A stretch of DNA of 64,000 nucleotides from Jhaorihella thermophila (GTDB lineage Bacteria; Pseudomonadota; Alphaproteobacteria; Rhodobacterales; Rhodobacteraceae), in the NCBI RefSeq assembly GCF_900108275.1, contig NZ_FNVD01000003.1, forward strand, positions 186,001 through 250,000, read 5' to 3'. The translations under genes were made by a program, and so were the position numbers. The notes beneath the pieces are model-generated. The model saw only the letters and a program-made list of their open reading frames with translations. It made no database searches and was not told the DNA's origin. Position 1 is the stretch's first letter; each line of letters begins with the position of its first letter. Positions 53,008 through 62,819 of the stretch are shown here, piece by piece.

Positions 53008-55431
53008 ATGAAGGCGATGACCGCGCTTCCGCAGATGTTTCACGACTGGTTCGCCGCGCAAGGTTGGCAGGTCCATCCGCATCAACAGGCAATGGCGGAC
53101 CGCGCCGGCGCACCGGCCACGCTGCTGATCGCGCCAACGGGGGGCGGCAAGACCATGGCCGGGTTCCTGCCGACCCTGGCGGAACTGGCCACGGATCCCC
53201 GGCCGAGGTTGCACACGCTTTATGTCTCGCCGCTCAAGGCGCTGGCGGCGGACATAAGGCGCAACCTGACCCGGCCCGTGCAGGAGTTGGGCCTGCCGAT
53301 CCGCATCGAGGATCGCACCGGCGACACGCCCGCCAGCCGCAAGAGGCGCCAGCGCGCCGACCCGCCGCATATCCTGCTGACCACGCCGGAAAGCCTTGCG
53401 CTGCTGCTGTCCTACGAGGACGCGCCGCGCGTCTTTGCCGGGCTGCAACGGGTGGTGGTGGACGAAATCCACGCGCTGGCCGAATCGAAACGCGGCGATC
53501 AGCTGATGCTTGCGCTGGCGCGGTTGCAGACCCTGGCGCCGGGACTGCGCCGGGTGGGTCTGTCGGCGACGGTGGAGGATCCGCAGGCCATCGCCCGGCT
53601 GCTGGCCCGCCACCCCGACCCCTGCGAGATCCTGCAGGCCGATCCCGGCCCCGCGCCCGACATCGCGATGCTGGAGACCGAGGAACTGCCGCCCTGGTCG
53701 GGCGGCGGCGCGGGCCATGCCATCCCCGCAGTTCTGCGCGAAATCCGACGGCACCGGACCACGTTGATCTTTCACAACACCCGCGCGCAGGCCGAGATCT
53801 TCTTTCACAAGCTCTGGCAGGCCAATGACGACGGGCTGCCCATCGCCATCCACCACGGCAGTCTGGACCGCGAGCGCCGCGAGCGGGTCGAGGCGGCGAT
53901 GCTGCGCGGCGAATTGCGCGCGATCGTGTGCACCGGAACGCTGGATCTGGGGCTGGACTGGGGCGACGTGGACCTGATCATTCAGGTGGGCGCGCCGAAG
54001 AACGTGAAACGGCTGGTGCAGCGGATCGGGCGGGCGAACCATCGCTACAATGCACCGTCCAAGGCGCTCCTGGTGCCGGCGAACCGGTTCGAGGTGGTGG
54101 AATGCGTGGCCGCGCTCGAGGCCGTGCGGGCCAACGCGCTGGACGGAGAGCCGCGCGGGCCCGGGCCGCTGGACGTGCTGTGCCAGCACATCCTGATCGC
54201 CGCCTGTTCCGGGCCGTTCGATGCCGATGCGCTCTACCGCGAAGTCATAACCGCCGGCCCCTATGCCGACCTGCCCCGCACCGATTTCGACGCGTGCCTC
54301 GATTTCTGCGCAACCGGCGGCTATGCGCTGCGTGCCTATGACCGCTGGCAGCGCCTTCAGCGACGCGCGGACGGGCGCTGGCAGCTGCGCGACCCGCGCG
54401 CGGTGCAACGTATCCGCATGAATATCGGCACGATCCAGGACAGCGACCGGCTCAAGGTCCGGATGCGGCGCAACCGGGGCGGCAAGCCGCTGGGCGAGGT
54501 CGAGGAATACTTCGCCGCCTCGCTGACCCCCGGCGACACCTTCCTGATCGGCGGGCAGGTGGTCCGATACGAGAGCCTGCGCGAGATGACGGTCGAAGTC
54601 ACTCGCGATCCGGGGCGCAAACCCCGCATCGCCACCTTCATGGGCACCAAATTCGCCACCTCGACACAATTGTCAGAGCGGATCCTCGACCTGCTAGCGC
54701 AACCCGACTGGCCGCAACTGCCGCGCCACACGGCCGAGTGGCTGGCGCTCCAGCGCGAGATGTCGCGCCTGCCCGAACGCGGCCGGCTGCTGATCGAAAG
54801 TTTCCCGCATGAGAGGCGCGAACACCTTTGCGTCTATGGTTTCGCCGGGCGCAACGCGCAACAGACGCTGGGGCTGTTGCTGACAAAGCGGCTCGAGGAA
54901 ATCGGCGCCGCGCCGCTGGGTTTTGTCGCGACCGACTATGCCACGCTGATCTGGGGGCTCGAGGCGGTGACCGATCCCGCGCCGCTCTTCGAACTGACCG
55001 CCCTGCGCGCGGGGCTGGACGGCTGGCTGGCTGGCAACGCCGTGATGAAGCGCACGTTCCGCAGTGCTGCAACCATCGCCGGGCTGATCGAACGCAACCT
55101 GCCGGGCAACCGCAAGACCGGGCGGCAGGCGACGTTCTCGTCCGACATCCTTTACGACACGCTGCAGAAATACGACCCCGGCCACCTGATGCTGCGCATC
55201 ACGCGGGAGGAGGCGATGCGGGGCCTCGTGGATTTCGGCCGGATCGAGGACATGCTGGCCCGGGTGGGCGGTCGGATCGATCTGGTGCGCACCGGGCGCG
55301 TCACGCCCTTCGCCGCGCCGCTGTTTCTCGAGGTCGGAAAGGTGCCGGTGGCGGGTGCGGCCGAAGAACGCCTGCTGGCGGAAGAAGCCAGCCGCCTGAT
55401 GGCGGCAGCGGGGCTGCATGACGCTCCTTAA
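53008..55431 (+). CDS. Ligase-associated DNA damage response DEXH-box helicase (Lhr-like)
   Basis: An 807-residue superfamily 2 helicase. Walker A APTGGGKT lies near residues 42-49, the DEIH box (VVDEIHALAESKRGDQL) near 151, motif III GLSATVEDP, and motif VI RLVQRIGRANHR. The C-terminal half has the Lhr winged-helix and DUF4062-like core with GTKFATST and SDILYDTLQKYDPGHLMLRITREEAMRGL. This subgroup usually sits beside an ATP-dependent DNA ligase, an exonuclease and PdeM. Here only PdeM is adjacent. Confidence 0.93.
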   Translation: MKAMTALPQMFHDWFAAQGWQVHPHQQAMADRAGAPATLLIAPTGGGKTMAGFLPTLAELATDPRPRLHTLYVSPLKALAADIRRNLTRPVQELGLPIRIEDRTGDTPASRKRRQRADPPHILLTTPESLALLLSYEDAPRVFAGLQRVVVDEIHALAESKRGDQLMLALARLQTLAPGLRRVGLSATVEDPQAIARLLARHPDPCEILQADPGPAPDIAMLETEELPPWSGGGAGHAIPAVLREIRRHRTTLIFHNTRAQAEIFFHKLWQANDDGLPIAIHHGSLDRERRERVEAAMLRGELRAIVCTGTLDLGLDWGDVDLIIQVGAPKNVKRLVQRIGRANHRYNAPSKALLVPANRFEVVECVAALEAVRANALDGEPRGPGPLDVLCQHILIAACSGPFDADALYREVITAGPYADLPRTDFDACLDFCATGGYALRAYDRWQRLQRRADGRWQLRDPRAVQRIRMNIGTIQDSDRLKVRMRRNRGGKPLGEVEEYFAASLTPGDTFLIGGQVVRYESLREMTVEVTRDPGRKPRIATFMGTKFATSTQLSERILDLLAQPDWPQLPRHTAEWLALQREMSRLPERGRLLIESFPHERREHLCVYGFAGRNAQQTLGLLLTKRLEEIGAAPLGFVATDYATLIWGLEAVTDPAPLFELTALRAGLDGWLAGNAVMKRTFRSAATIAGLIERNLPGNRKTGRQATFSSDILYDTLQKYDPGHLMLRITREEAMRGLVDFGRIEDMLARVGGRIDLVRTGRVTPFAAPLFLEVGKVPVAGAAEERLLAEEASRLMAAAGLHDAP

Positions 55432-55485
55432 GCCCTCGCCCGGCCTCTTGCACATGCCGGCGCGATGGGCGACCAACGGGCTGAC

Positions 55486-56148
55486 ATGAAGGGGCATGAT
55501 TTCACATTGGCGGGGGCGCGGCTGACGGCGCTGGGATCCGGCGCGCTGTGGTGGTCAGAACATCGCCTGCTCTGCGTGTCCGACCTGCACCTGGGCAAGT
55601 CCGAGCGCATCGCCCGGCGCGGCGGAGCCACCCTGCCCCCCTATGACACGCGCGACACGTTGAACCGGCTGGCGGTGGATCTCGCCCGGACCGAGGCGCG
55701 CATCGTCGTCTGCCTGGGCGACAGTTTCGACGACCTCGACGCCGCGGAGGCTCTGCCCGAAGAAGAGCGGCTCTGGATCGCGCGCCTTCAGGCGGGTCGG
55801 CGCTGGGTCTGGATCGAAGGCAACCACGACCCCGGCCCGCTCGACCTTGGCGGAACGCACCTTGCCGAACTGCCGCTGGCACCGCTCACCTTCCGCCACA
55901 TCGCCCGGCCGGGTGCGGCCGGCGAGATCTCCGGCCACTATCATCCCAAGGCAACGATCCGCGCGCGCGGCCGCGCCATCACCCGCCCCGCCTTTCTGGT
56001 TGACCGCGACCGGGTGATCCTGCCCGCCTACGGCACCTATACCGGCGGCCTGCACAGCCATGACGCGGCGCTGGCGGAACTGATGCGCCCCGAGGCGGTG
56101 GCGATCCTGACCGGTCCGCGCCCCCAGCCGGTCCCCATGCCGCGCTGA
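55486..56148 (+). CDS. pdeM: Ligase-associated DNA damage response endonuclease PdeM
   Basis: A 220-residue calcineurin-type metallophosphoesterase. The metal-ligand motifs are DLHLGK, LGDSFDD, GNHD and SGHYHP. The N-terminus (MKGHDFTLAGARLTALGSGALWWSE) is characteristic of PdeM. The ATG at 55486 fits homologues; an upstream in-frame ATG at 55465 would add seven residues. It follows the Lhr-like helicase by about 55 bp, the known partnership in bacterial repair cassettes. Confidence 0.9.
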   Translation: MKGHDFTLAGARLTALGSGALWWSEHRLLCVSDLHLGKSERIARRGGATLPPYDTRDTLNRLAVDLARTEARIVVCLGDSFDDLDAAEALPEEERLWIARLQAGRRWVWIEGNHDPGPLDLGGTHLAELPLAPLTFRHIARPGAAGEISGHYHPKATIRARGRAITRPAFLVDRDRVILPAYGTYTGGLHSHDAALAELMRPEAVAILTGPRPQPVPMPR

Positions 56149-56166
56149 CGCGCCGCCGCGTCACGC

Positions 56167-56195
56167 TTGCCGCTCGGTCTCCTCATGCGGATAGT
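56167..56195 (+). promoter_or_regulatory. Candidate promoter of the thioesterase gene
   Basis: TTGCCG (56167-56172), a 17-bp spacer and GATAGT (56190-56195) lie 18 bp before the thioesterase ATG. Each box has two mismatches to consensus. Confidence 0.3.
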
Positions 56196-56213
56196 TTGGA
56201 CAGGGAGGACGCA

Positions 56214-56630
56214 ATGACCGACGACCGGTGGATCAGGGACAGTTTCGCCAAACAGGCGATGATGCAGACCATGGGCGCGCAGATCGACAGGATCGAGCCC
56301 GGCCGTGTGGTGCTCTCCGCTCCGATCCTGCCCGGCAGCCGCCAGCAGCAGGGCTTTGCCCATGCCGCGCTCAGCTTTGCGCTGGGAGACACGGCTGCGG
56401 GCTACGCGGCGCTCTCGGTCATGCCCGAAAACAGCGAAGTGCTGACCGCCGAGATCAAGATCAACCTGCTCGCCCCCGGCATCGGCGACAGGCTGCGCGC
56501 CACGGGGCGCGTCATCAAGCCCGGCCGGCGGCTGGTCGTCGTCTCGGCCGACGTGCACGCCATCGACAGCGGCCGGGAAACCCTGATCGCCGTTCTTCAG
56601 GGCACGATGGTGCCTGTCCAGAGCAGATAA
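56214..56630 (+). CDS. PaaI-family hotdog thioesterase
   Basis: A 138-residue hotdog-fold protein. The pattern QGFAHAALSFALGDTAAGYAALSVMPENSEVLTAEIKINLLAPG is that of PaaI/HGG-motif acyl-CoA thioesterases, with the active-site acidic residue in LGDTAAG and FAHAAL in place of the usual HGG. Substrate unknown; likely an acyl- or aryl-CoA. The ATG at 56214 has GGGAGG nearby; a TTG at 56196 is disregarded. Copy C of the repeat follows 8 bp after the stop. Confidence 0.87.
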   Translation: MTDDRWIRDSFAKQAMMQTMGAQIDRIEPGRVVLSAPILPGSRQQQGFAHAALSFALGDTAAGYAALSVMPENSEVLTAEIKINLLAPGIGDRLRATGRVIKPGRRLVVVSADVHAIDSGRETLIAVLQGTMVPVQSR

Positions 56631-56638
56631 CCCCTCTC

Positions 56639-56717
56639 TTCATCTTGCCGGAAATACTCCGGGGGTGCGGGGGCGGAGCCCCCGCATCGGTCGGATTGGC
56701 GCAGCCAATCCGAAACA
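56639..56717 (+). repeat. Double-hairpin interspersed repeat, subfamily 1, copy C
   Basis: Starts TTCATCTTGCCGG, with AAATACTCCGGGGG, hairpin GCGGGGGC-GGA-GCCCCCGC and hairpin GGATTGG-CGCAG-CCAATCC. The second hairpin and flanks match copy B exactly, while the first stem is altered on both sides so that pairing is kept. It lies 8 bp after the thioesterase stop in the same orientation, between converging genes. Confidence 0.85.
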
Positions 56718-56723
56718 CCTGCG

Positions 56724-57626
56724 TCAGGCCGTCAGCCCTTCGGGTTCGGGCAACCCATGCGCCCGGCAGCAGGCAGTCAGCGTGTTGGCCAGCAGGCAGG
56801 CAATCGTCATCGGCCCGACCCCGCCCGGAACCGGCGTGATCGCCCCGGCGACCTCTTTGGCGCTGTCGAAATGCACGTCCCCCACCAGCCGCGTCTTTCC
56901 TTCGCCCCGTTCCGGCGCGTCGATGCGGTTGATGCCCACGTCGATCACCGTGGCGCCCGGCTTGATCCAGTCTCCCTGCACCATCTCGGGCCGGCCCACG
57001 GCGGCCACCACGATGTCGGCGCGCCGCACCACCCCCGGCAGATCGCGGGTCCGCGAATGCGCAATGGTCACCGTGCAACTGTCGCGCAGCAAAAGCTGCG
57101 CCATCGGCTTGCCCACGATGTTCGACCGCCCGATCACCACGGCCTCCATCCCCGACAGATCCCCGTGATGATCCCGCAGCATCATCAGACAGCCCAGCGG
57201 CGTGCAGGGCACCATCGCCTTCTGCCCCGTCGCCAGCAGCCCCACATTCGAGATGTGGAACCCGTCCACGTCCTTGGCCGGGTCGATCGCATTGATGACC
57301 AGATCCTCGTTCAGATGCCCCGGCAGAGGCAGCTGCACCAGGATCCCGTGCACGTCCGGATCCGCATTCAGCCGCTCGATCAGCGCCAGCAGCTCGTTCT
57401 CGGACGTCTCGGCCGGCAGCCTGTGCTCGTAGGAGTTCATGCCCACCTCGACCGTCTGCTTGCCCTTGGAGCGGACATAGACCTGGCTTGCCGGATCCTC
57501 GCCCACCAGAACCACGGCCAGGCCGGGCGTGATGCCGTTTTCCTCTTTCAGGCGCGCCACATGGGTCGCCACCTTCTCGCGCACCGTCGCCGCGAATGCC
57601 TTGCCGTCGATGATCCTGGCGGTCAT
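56724..57626 (-). CDS. folD: Bifunctional methylene-THF dehydrogenase / methenyl-THF cyclohydrolase
   Basis: A 300-residue FolD that interconverts 5,10-methylene-, methenyl- and 10-formyl-tetrahydrofolate with NADP. The catalytic pair Y50 and K54 (YVRSKGK) is intact, as are Q98 (VQLPLPGH) and D121 (KDVDGFH). [20 protein letters not shown] and [16 protein letters not shown] complete the family signatures. AGGAGG precedes the ATG at 57626. It is the last gene of the fhs-chorismate mutase-folD2-folD unit and lies 13 bp after its paralogue. Confidence 0.95.
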   Translation of the reverse strand: MTARIIDGKAFAATVREKVATHVARLKEENGITPGLAVVLVGEDPASQVYVRSKGKQTVEVGMNSYEHRLPAETSENELLALIERLNADPDVHGILVQLPLPGHLNEDLVINAIDPAKDVDGFHISNVGLLATGQKAMVPCTPLGCLMMLRDHHGDLSGMEAVVIGRSNIVGKPMAQLLLRDSCTVTIAHSRTRDLPGVVRRADIVVAAVGRPEMVQGDWIKPGATVIDVGINRIDAPERGEGKTRLVGDVHFDSAKEVAGAITPVPGGVGPMTIACLLANTLTACCRAHGLPEPEGLTA

Positions 57627-57639
57627 GTCCCTCTTCCTC

Positions 57640-58533
57640 CTACACATCCGTCCGGGCAAACATCTCCCGGTATTGTTCCTTCTGCATCCGGGTGGCCAGC
57701 ACCGCGTTCTTCATCAGCGTCGCCACCGTCACCGGTCCGACCCCGCCCGGCACGGGCGTGATCCAGCCCGCCACCTCGGCGCAACTGTCGAAATCGGCAT
57801 CCCCCACCGTCCTGGGGCCGTCCGGGGTCTCCACCCGGTTGATCCCGATGTCGATCAGCGCCGCGCCCGGCTTGATGATGTCGCCGGTCACCAGCCCCGG
57901 CTTGCCCACCGCCACGAACACCGCATCCGCGGCGCGGCTGTGCATCGCCACATGGCGCGTCATGTGGTGACACACCGTCACCGTCGCCCCCAGCCCCATC
58001 AGCAGAAAGGCGATCGGCTTGCCCACGATCTCGGAATGACCGATCACGCAGACCTCCAGCCCCTCGATCTTCAGCGGCAGGGTCTTGAGGATCTCGACAG
58101 CCGCCACGGCGGTGCACGGACCAAGAGCCAAATCGTTGTAGACGATGTTGCCGATGGATGCGGGATGCATGCCCTCGACATCCTTCAGCGGATGCACCGC
58201 CTTTTGCAGCACCTTCACGGGAATATGATCGGGAAGCGGGCGCTGGATGATGATGCCGTTGACGCGCGGGTCGGCGTTCAGGCCCTGCACGATGCCGATC
58301 AGCTGTTCCAGCGAGGTCTCCGCCGGGTAGGTTCGGGCCTCGAACTCCACGCCCGCGGATTCCGCGCTGCGGCGCTGGTTGCGCACATAAAGCTCGGCCG
58401 CCGCCGGTTCGCCCACCATCAGCGACACCAGCCGGGGCTGCCAGCCCTCTTCGGCCAGCGCCCTGGCCTCTTGCGCCACCTCGGCGCGCATCTTCGCGCC
58501 GATCTCCTTGCCGTCGATTACTGCGGCTCGCAT
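57640..58533 (-). CDS. FolD paralogue lacking the catalytic lysine
   Basis: A 297-residue FolD homologue beginning [19 protein letters not shown]. The Rossmann and folate-fold signatures ([33 protein letters not shown]) are kept. The active site differs: the YVxxKxK motif is YVRNQRR (K54 equivalent is Gln 53), QLPLP is QRPLP, DVDG is DVEG (D121 equivalent is Glu 120), and PCTPLG is PCTAVA. In human MTHFD1 a K56Q change abolishes cyclohydrolase but leaves dehydrogenase activity, so this protein may be a monofunctional dehydrogenase. The start is inside the preceding gene, with GAGGAG five nt upstream. Confidence 0.88.
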   Translation of the reverse strand: MRAAVIDGKEIGAKMRAEVAQEARALAEEGWQPRLVSLMVGEPAAAELYVRNQRRSAESAGVEFEARTYPAETSLEQLIGIVQGLNADPRVNGIIIQRPLPDHIPVKVLQKAVHPLKDVEGMHPASIGNIVYNDLALGPCTAVAAVEILKTLPLKIEGLEVCVIGHSEIVGKPIAFLLMGLGATVTVCHHMTRHVAMHSRAADAVFVAVGKPGLVTGDIIKPGAALIDIGINRVETPDGPRTVGDADFDSCAEVAGWITPVPGGVGPVTVATLMKNAVLATRMQKEQYREMFARTDV

Positions 58534-58850
58534 GAAAACTCCTCGTCCGCGGTGCCGAGCACGCGTTCTTCCCGCGCGATCGACCACTCGATCAAGATTT
58601 GCCACAGGCGCGCGGCCAGGTCGGGATCCAGCCCAACGGCGCGCGCCTCGGAACGGACGTTGTCCAGCACCGCCTGCACCCGTTCGGGGATGCGTGCCGG
58701 CAGCCCTTCGGCGGGTTTCAGTTCGACCGCCCGGTCGATCAGGGCGGCGCGATGGGCCAACAGCCGCACGATCCGTCCATCCAGTGCATCTATCGCGCGG
58801 CGCAGTTCGGCCATCGAATGGCAGGTTCCGGGGTCGATCGGCTGTGTCAT
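58518..58850 (-). CDS. Chorismate mutase-like protein (AroQ class)
   Basis: A 110-residue all-helical protein. ELRRAIDALDGRIVRLLAHRAALIDRAVELK matches the AroQ pattern (LR..ID..D..I..LL..R), and VLDNVRSEARAVGLDPDLAARLWQILIEWSI provides the second half. The length and lack of fusion resemble PchB-like monofunctional mutases. Chorismate mutases convert chorismate to prephenate. It is embedded between fhs and the FolD paralogue and overlaps the latter by 16 bp, an unexpected pairing with one-carbon metabolism. Confidence 0.87.
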   Translation of the reverse strand: MTQPIDPGTCHSMAELRRAIDALDGRIVRLLAHRAALIDRAVELKPAEGLPARIPERVQAVLDNVRSEARAVGLDPDLAARLWQILIEWSIAREERVLGTADEEFSCEPQ

Positions 58851-58905
58851 GGTCTGGCTCCTGCGGGCCGGGAACGTCCGGCCCGCAAAAACCCCATTTT
58901 ACAGG

Positions 58906-60582
58906 TCAGAACAACCCTTCGATATAGCCCAGATCGTTCAGCCCGATGGTTTCCGCCGCCGGATGGCGCGGCAGGCCGGGCATGGTCATGATCTCGCCGC
59001 AGATCACCACGACGAAGCCCGCCCCTGCCGACAGGCGCACCTCGCGGATCGGAACCGAATGGCCCGTCGGCGCACCGCGCAGGTTCGGGTCGGTCGAGAA
59101 GGAATACTGCGTCTTGGCCATGCAGATCGGCAGGTGGCCATAGCCGGCGGCCTCCCAGGCGCGCAGCTGGTCGCGGATCTTCTTGTCGGCCAGCACCTCG
59201 TCGGCATGATAGATCCGCTTGGCGATGGTTTCGATCTTCTCGAAGAGCCCCATGTCGTCACCATAAAGCGGCGCGAACTGGGCCACCTTGGCATCGGCAA
59301 GCTCGGCCACACGTGTCGCAAGCTCGACCGTGCCTTCCGAGCCGAGTTCCCAGTGGCGACAGACGATCGCCTCGGCCCCCTGCGCGGCGGCGCTGTCCTT
59401 GATCACTTGGATCTCGGCGTCGGTGTCGGTTACGAAATGGTTTATCGCCACCACGACCGGCACGCCGAACAGTTTCAGGTTGGCGATGTGCCGGGTCAGG
59501 TTCGGACAGCCATCGGCCACCGCGGCGACGTTTTCCTTATCCAGATCGGCCTTTGCCACGCCGCCGTTCATCTTCATCGCCCGCACCGTGGCCACCAGCA
59601 CCACCACGTCGGGCGCGAGCCCCGCCTTGCGGCACTTGATGTCCATGAACTTCTCGGCGCCCAGGTCGGCGCCGAACCCGGCCTCGGTCACGACATAATC
59701 GGCCAGTTTCAGCGCGGTCTTGGTCGCGGTAACCGAGTTGCAGCCATGCGCGATATTGGCGAACGGCCCGCCGTGAACGAAGGCGGGGTTGTTTTCCAGC
59801 GTCTGCACCAGGTTCGGCTGCATCGCGTCCTTCAGCAGCACGGTCATCGCGCCGTCGGCCTTGAGATCACGGCAATAGATCGGGCTGCGGTCGCGGCGAT
59901 AGGCGACGATGATGTCGCCCAGCCGTTTCTGCAGATCCTTCAGGTCGGTGGCGAGGCAGAGGATCGCCATCACCTCGGACGCCACGGTGATGTCGAACCC
60001 GGTCTGACGTGGGAAACCGTTCGCCACGCCGCCCAGGCTGGTCACGATGTCGCGCAGGGCGCGGTCGTTCATGTCCACCACGCGCCGCCAGGTCACGCGG
60101 CGTTCGTCGATGCCCAGTTCGTTGCCCCAGTAGATGTGGTTGTCGATCATCGCCGCCAGCAGGTTGTGGGCGCTGGTGATCGCGTGGAAATCGCCGGTAA
60201 AGTGGAGGTTCATGTCCTCCATCGGCACCACCTGCGCATAGCCGCCGCCGGCAGCGCCGCCCTTCATGCCGAAACACGGACCCAGGCTGGCCTCGCGCAG
60301 GCAGATCGCCGCTTTCTTGCCGATCCGGTTCAGCCCGTCGCCAAGACCCACTGTGGTCGTCGTCTTGCCCTCACCCGCCGGAGTGGGGTTGATCGCGGTC
60401 ACGAGGATCAGCTTGCCGTCCTCGCGGTCCTTGAGGGATTCGATGAATTCCTGGCTGACCTTGGCCTTGTCGCGACCATAGGGCAGCAGGTGCTCGGCGT
60501 CGATGCCCAGCTTGGCGCCGATCTCCTGAATGGGTTTCTTTTTCGCCTCGCGGGCGATTTCGATGTCGCTCTTGTAGCTCAT
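58906..60582 (-). CDS. fhs: Formate-tetrahydrofolate ligase
   Basis: A 558-residue enzyme that makes 10-formyl-THF from formate, THF and ATP. The P-loop-like [19 protein letters not shown] lies near residues 67-84. [41 protein letters not shown] and [20 protein letters not shown] are family signatures. The ATG at 60582 is preceded by AGGGA; the open frame beyond it is ignored. It is the first gene of the C1 cluster. With FolD it lets the cell exchange formate and methylene-THF, useful for one-carbon substrates common in marine roseobacters. Confidence 0.97.
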   Translation of the reverse strand: MSYKSDIEIAREAKKKPIQEIGAKLGIDAEHLLPYGRDKAKVSQEFIESLKDREDGKLILVTAINPTPAGEGKTTTTVGLGDGLNRIGKKAAICLREASLGPCFGMKGGAAGGGYAQVVPMEDMNLHFTGDFHAITSAHNLLAAMIDNHIYWGNELGIDERRVTWRRVVDMNDRALRDIVTSLGGVANGFPRQTGFDITVASEVMAILCLATDLKDLQKRLGDIIVAYRRDRSPIYCRDLKADGAMTVLLKDAMQPNLVQTLENNPAFVHGGPFANIAHGCNSVTATKTALKLADYVVTEAGFGADLGAEKFMDIKCRKAGLAPDVVVLVATVRAMKMNGGVAKADLDKENVAAVADGCPNLTRHIANLKLFGVPVVVAINHFVTDTDAEIQVIKDSAAAQGAEAIVCRHWELGSEGTVELATRVAELADAKVAQFAPLYGDDMGLFEKIETIAKRIYHADEVLADKKIRDQLRAWEAAGYGHLPICMAKTQYSFSTDPNLRGAPTGHSVPIREVRLSAGAGFVVVICGEIMTMPGLPRHPAAETIGLNDLGYIEGLF

Positions 60583-60767
60583 GGGCCGATCCCTGAAAAA
60601 ATGTCCCTGTCTGCCGGCGCGGCCGCCGGCGCTGCGCCACCCATAGCGCGGCGATGCCCCCGCGCGGCGATGGATTCCGACATTTTCGCGACACGATGCG
60701 TCGCGCGGGCCGCGCGGGGTTTCAGATCGGAAACGGCTGGAGGCGATCGCCCCCCTTGCGCCGATAC

Positions 60768-60804
60768 AAGACGAAAGACGCCGGAGCCTTGCGACCCCGG
60801 CGTC
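60768..60804 (-). terminator. Rho-independent terminator of ftsH
   Basis: On the minus strand, GACGCCGG-N12-CCGGCGTC forms an 8-bp stem (60804-60797 with 60784-60777), followed by TTTCGTCTTG. It begins 20 bp after the ftsH stop. Confidence 0.75.
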
Positions 60805-60824
60805 CCACATTCCGTCCGTCCCGA

Positions 60825-62738
<1,914 letters not shown>

Positions 62739-62791
62739 GGAAAGTCTCCCAGTTTCGCGGCCATCGGGGACGAACGGCCTGCCAGACCCTT

Positions 62792-62819
62792 AAAATAGAG
62801 ATGATCGCGCCGGGTTCAA
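62792..62819 (-). promoter_or_regulatory. Candidate promoter of ftsH
   Basis: On the minus strand TTGAAC (62819-62814), a 16-bp spacer and TATTTT (62797-62792) lie between the tilS stop and the ftsH start. The TTGAAC overlaps the tilS stop codon. A heat-shock promoter is possible but the boxes are weak. Confidence 0.35.
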
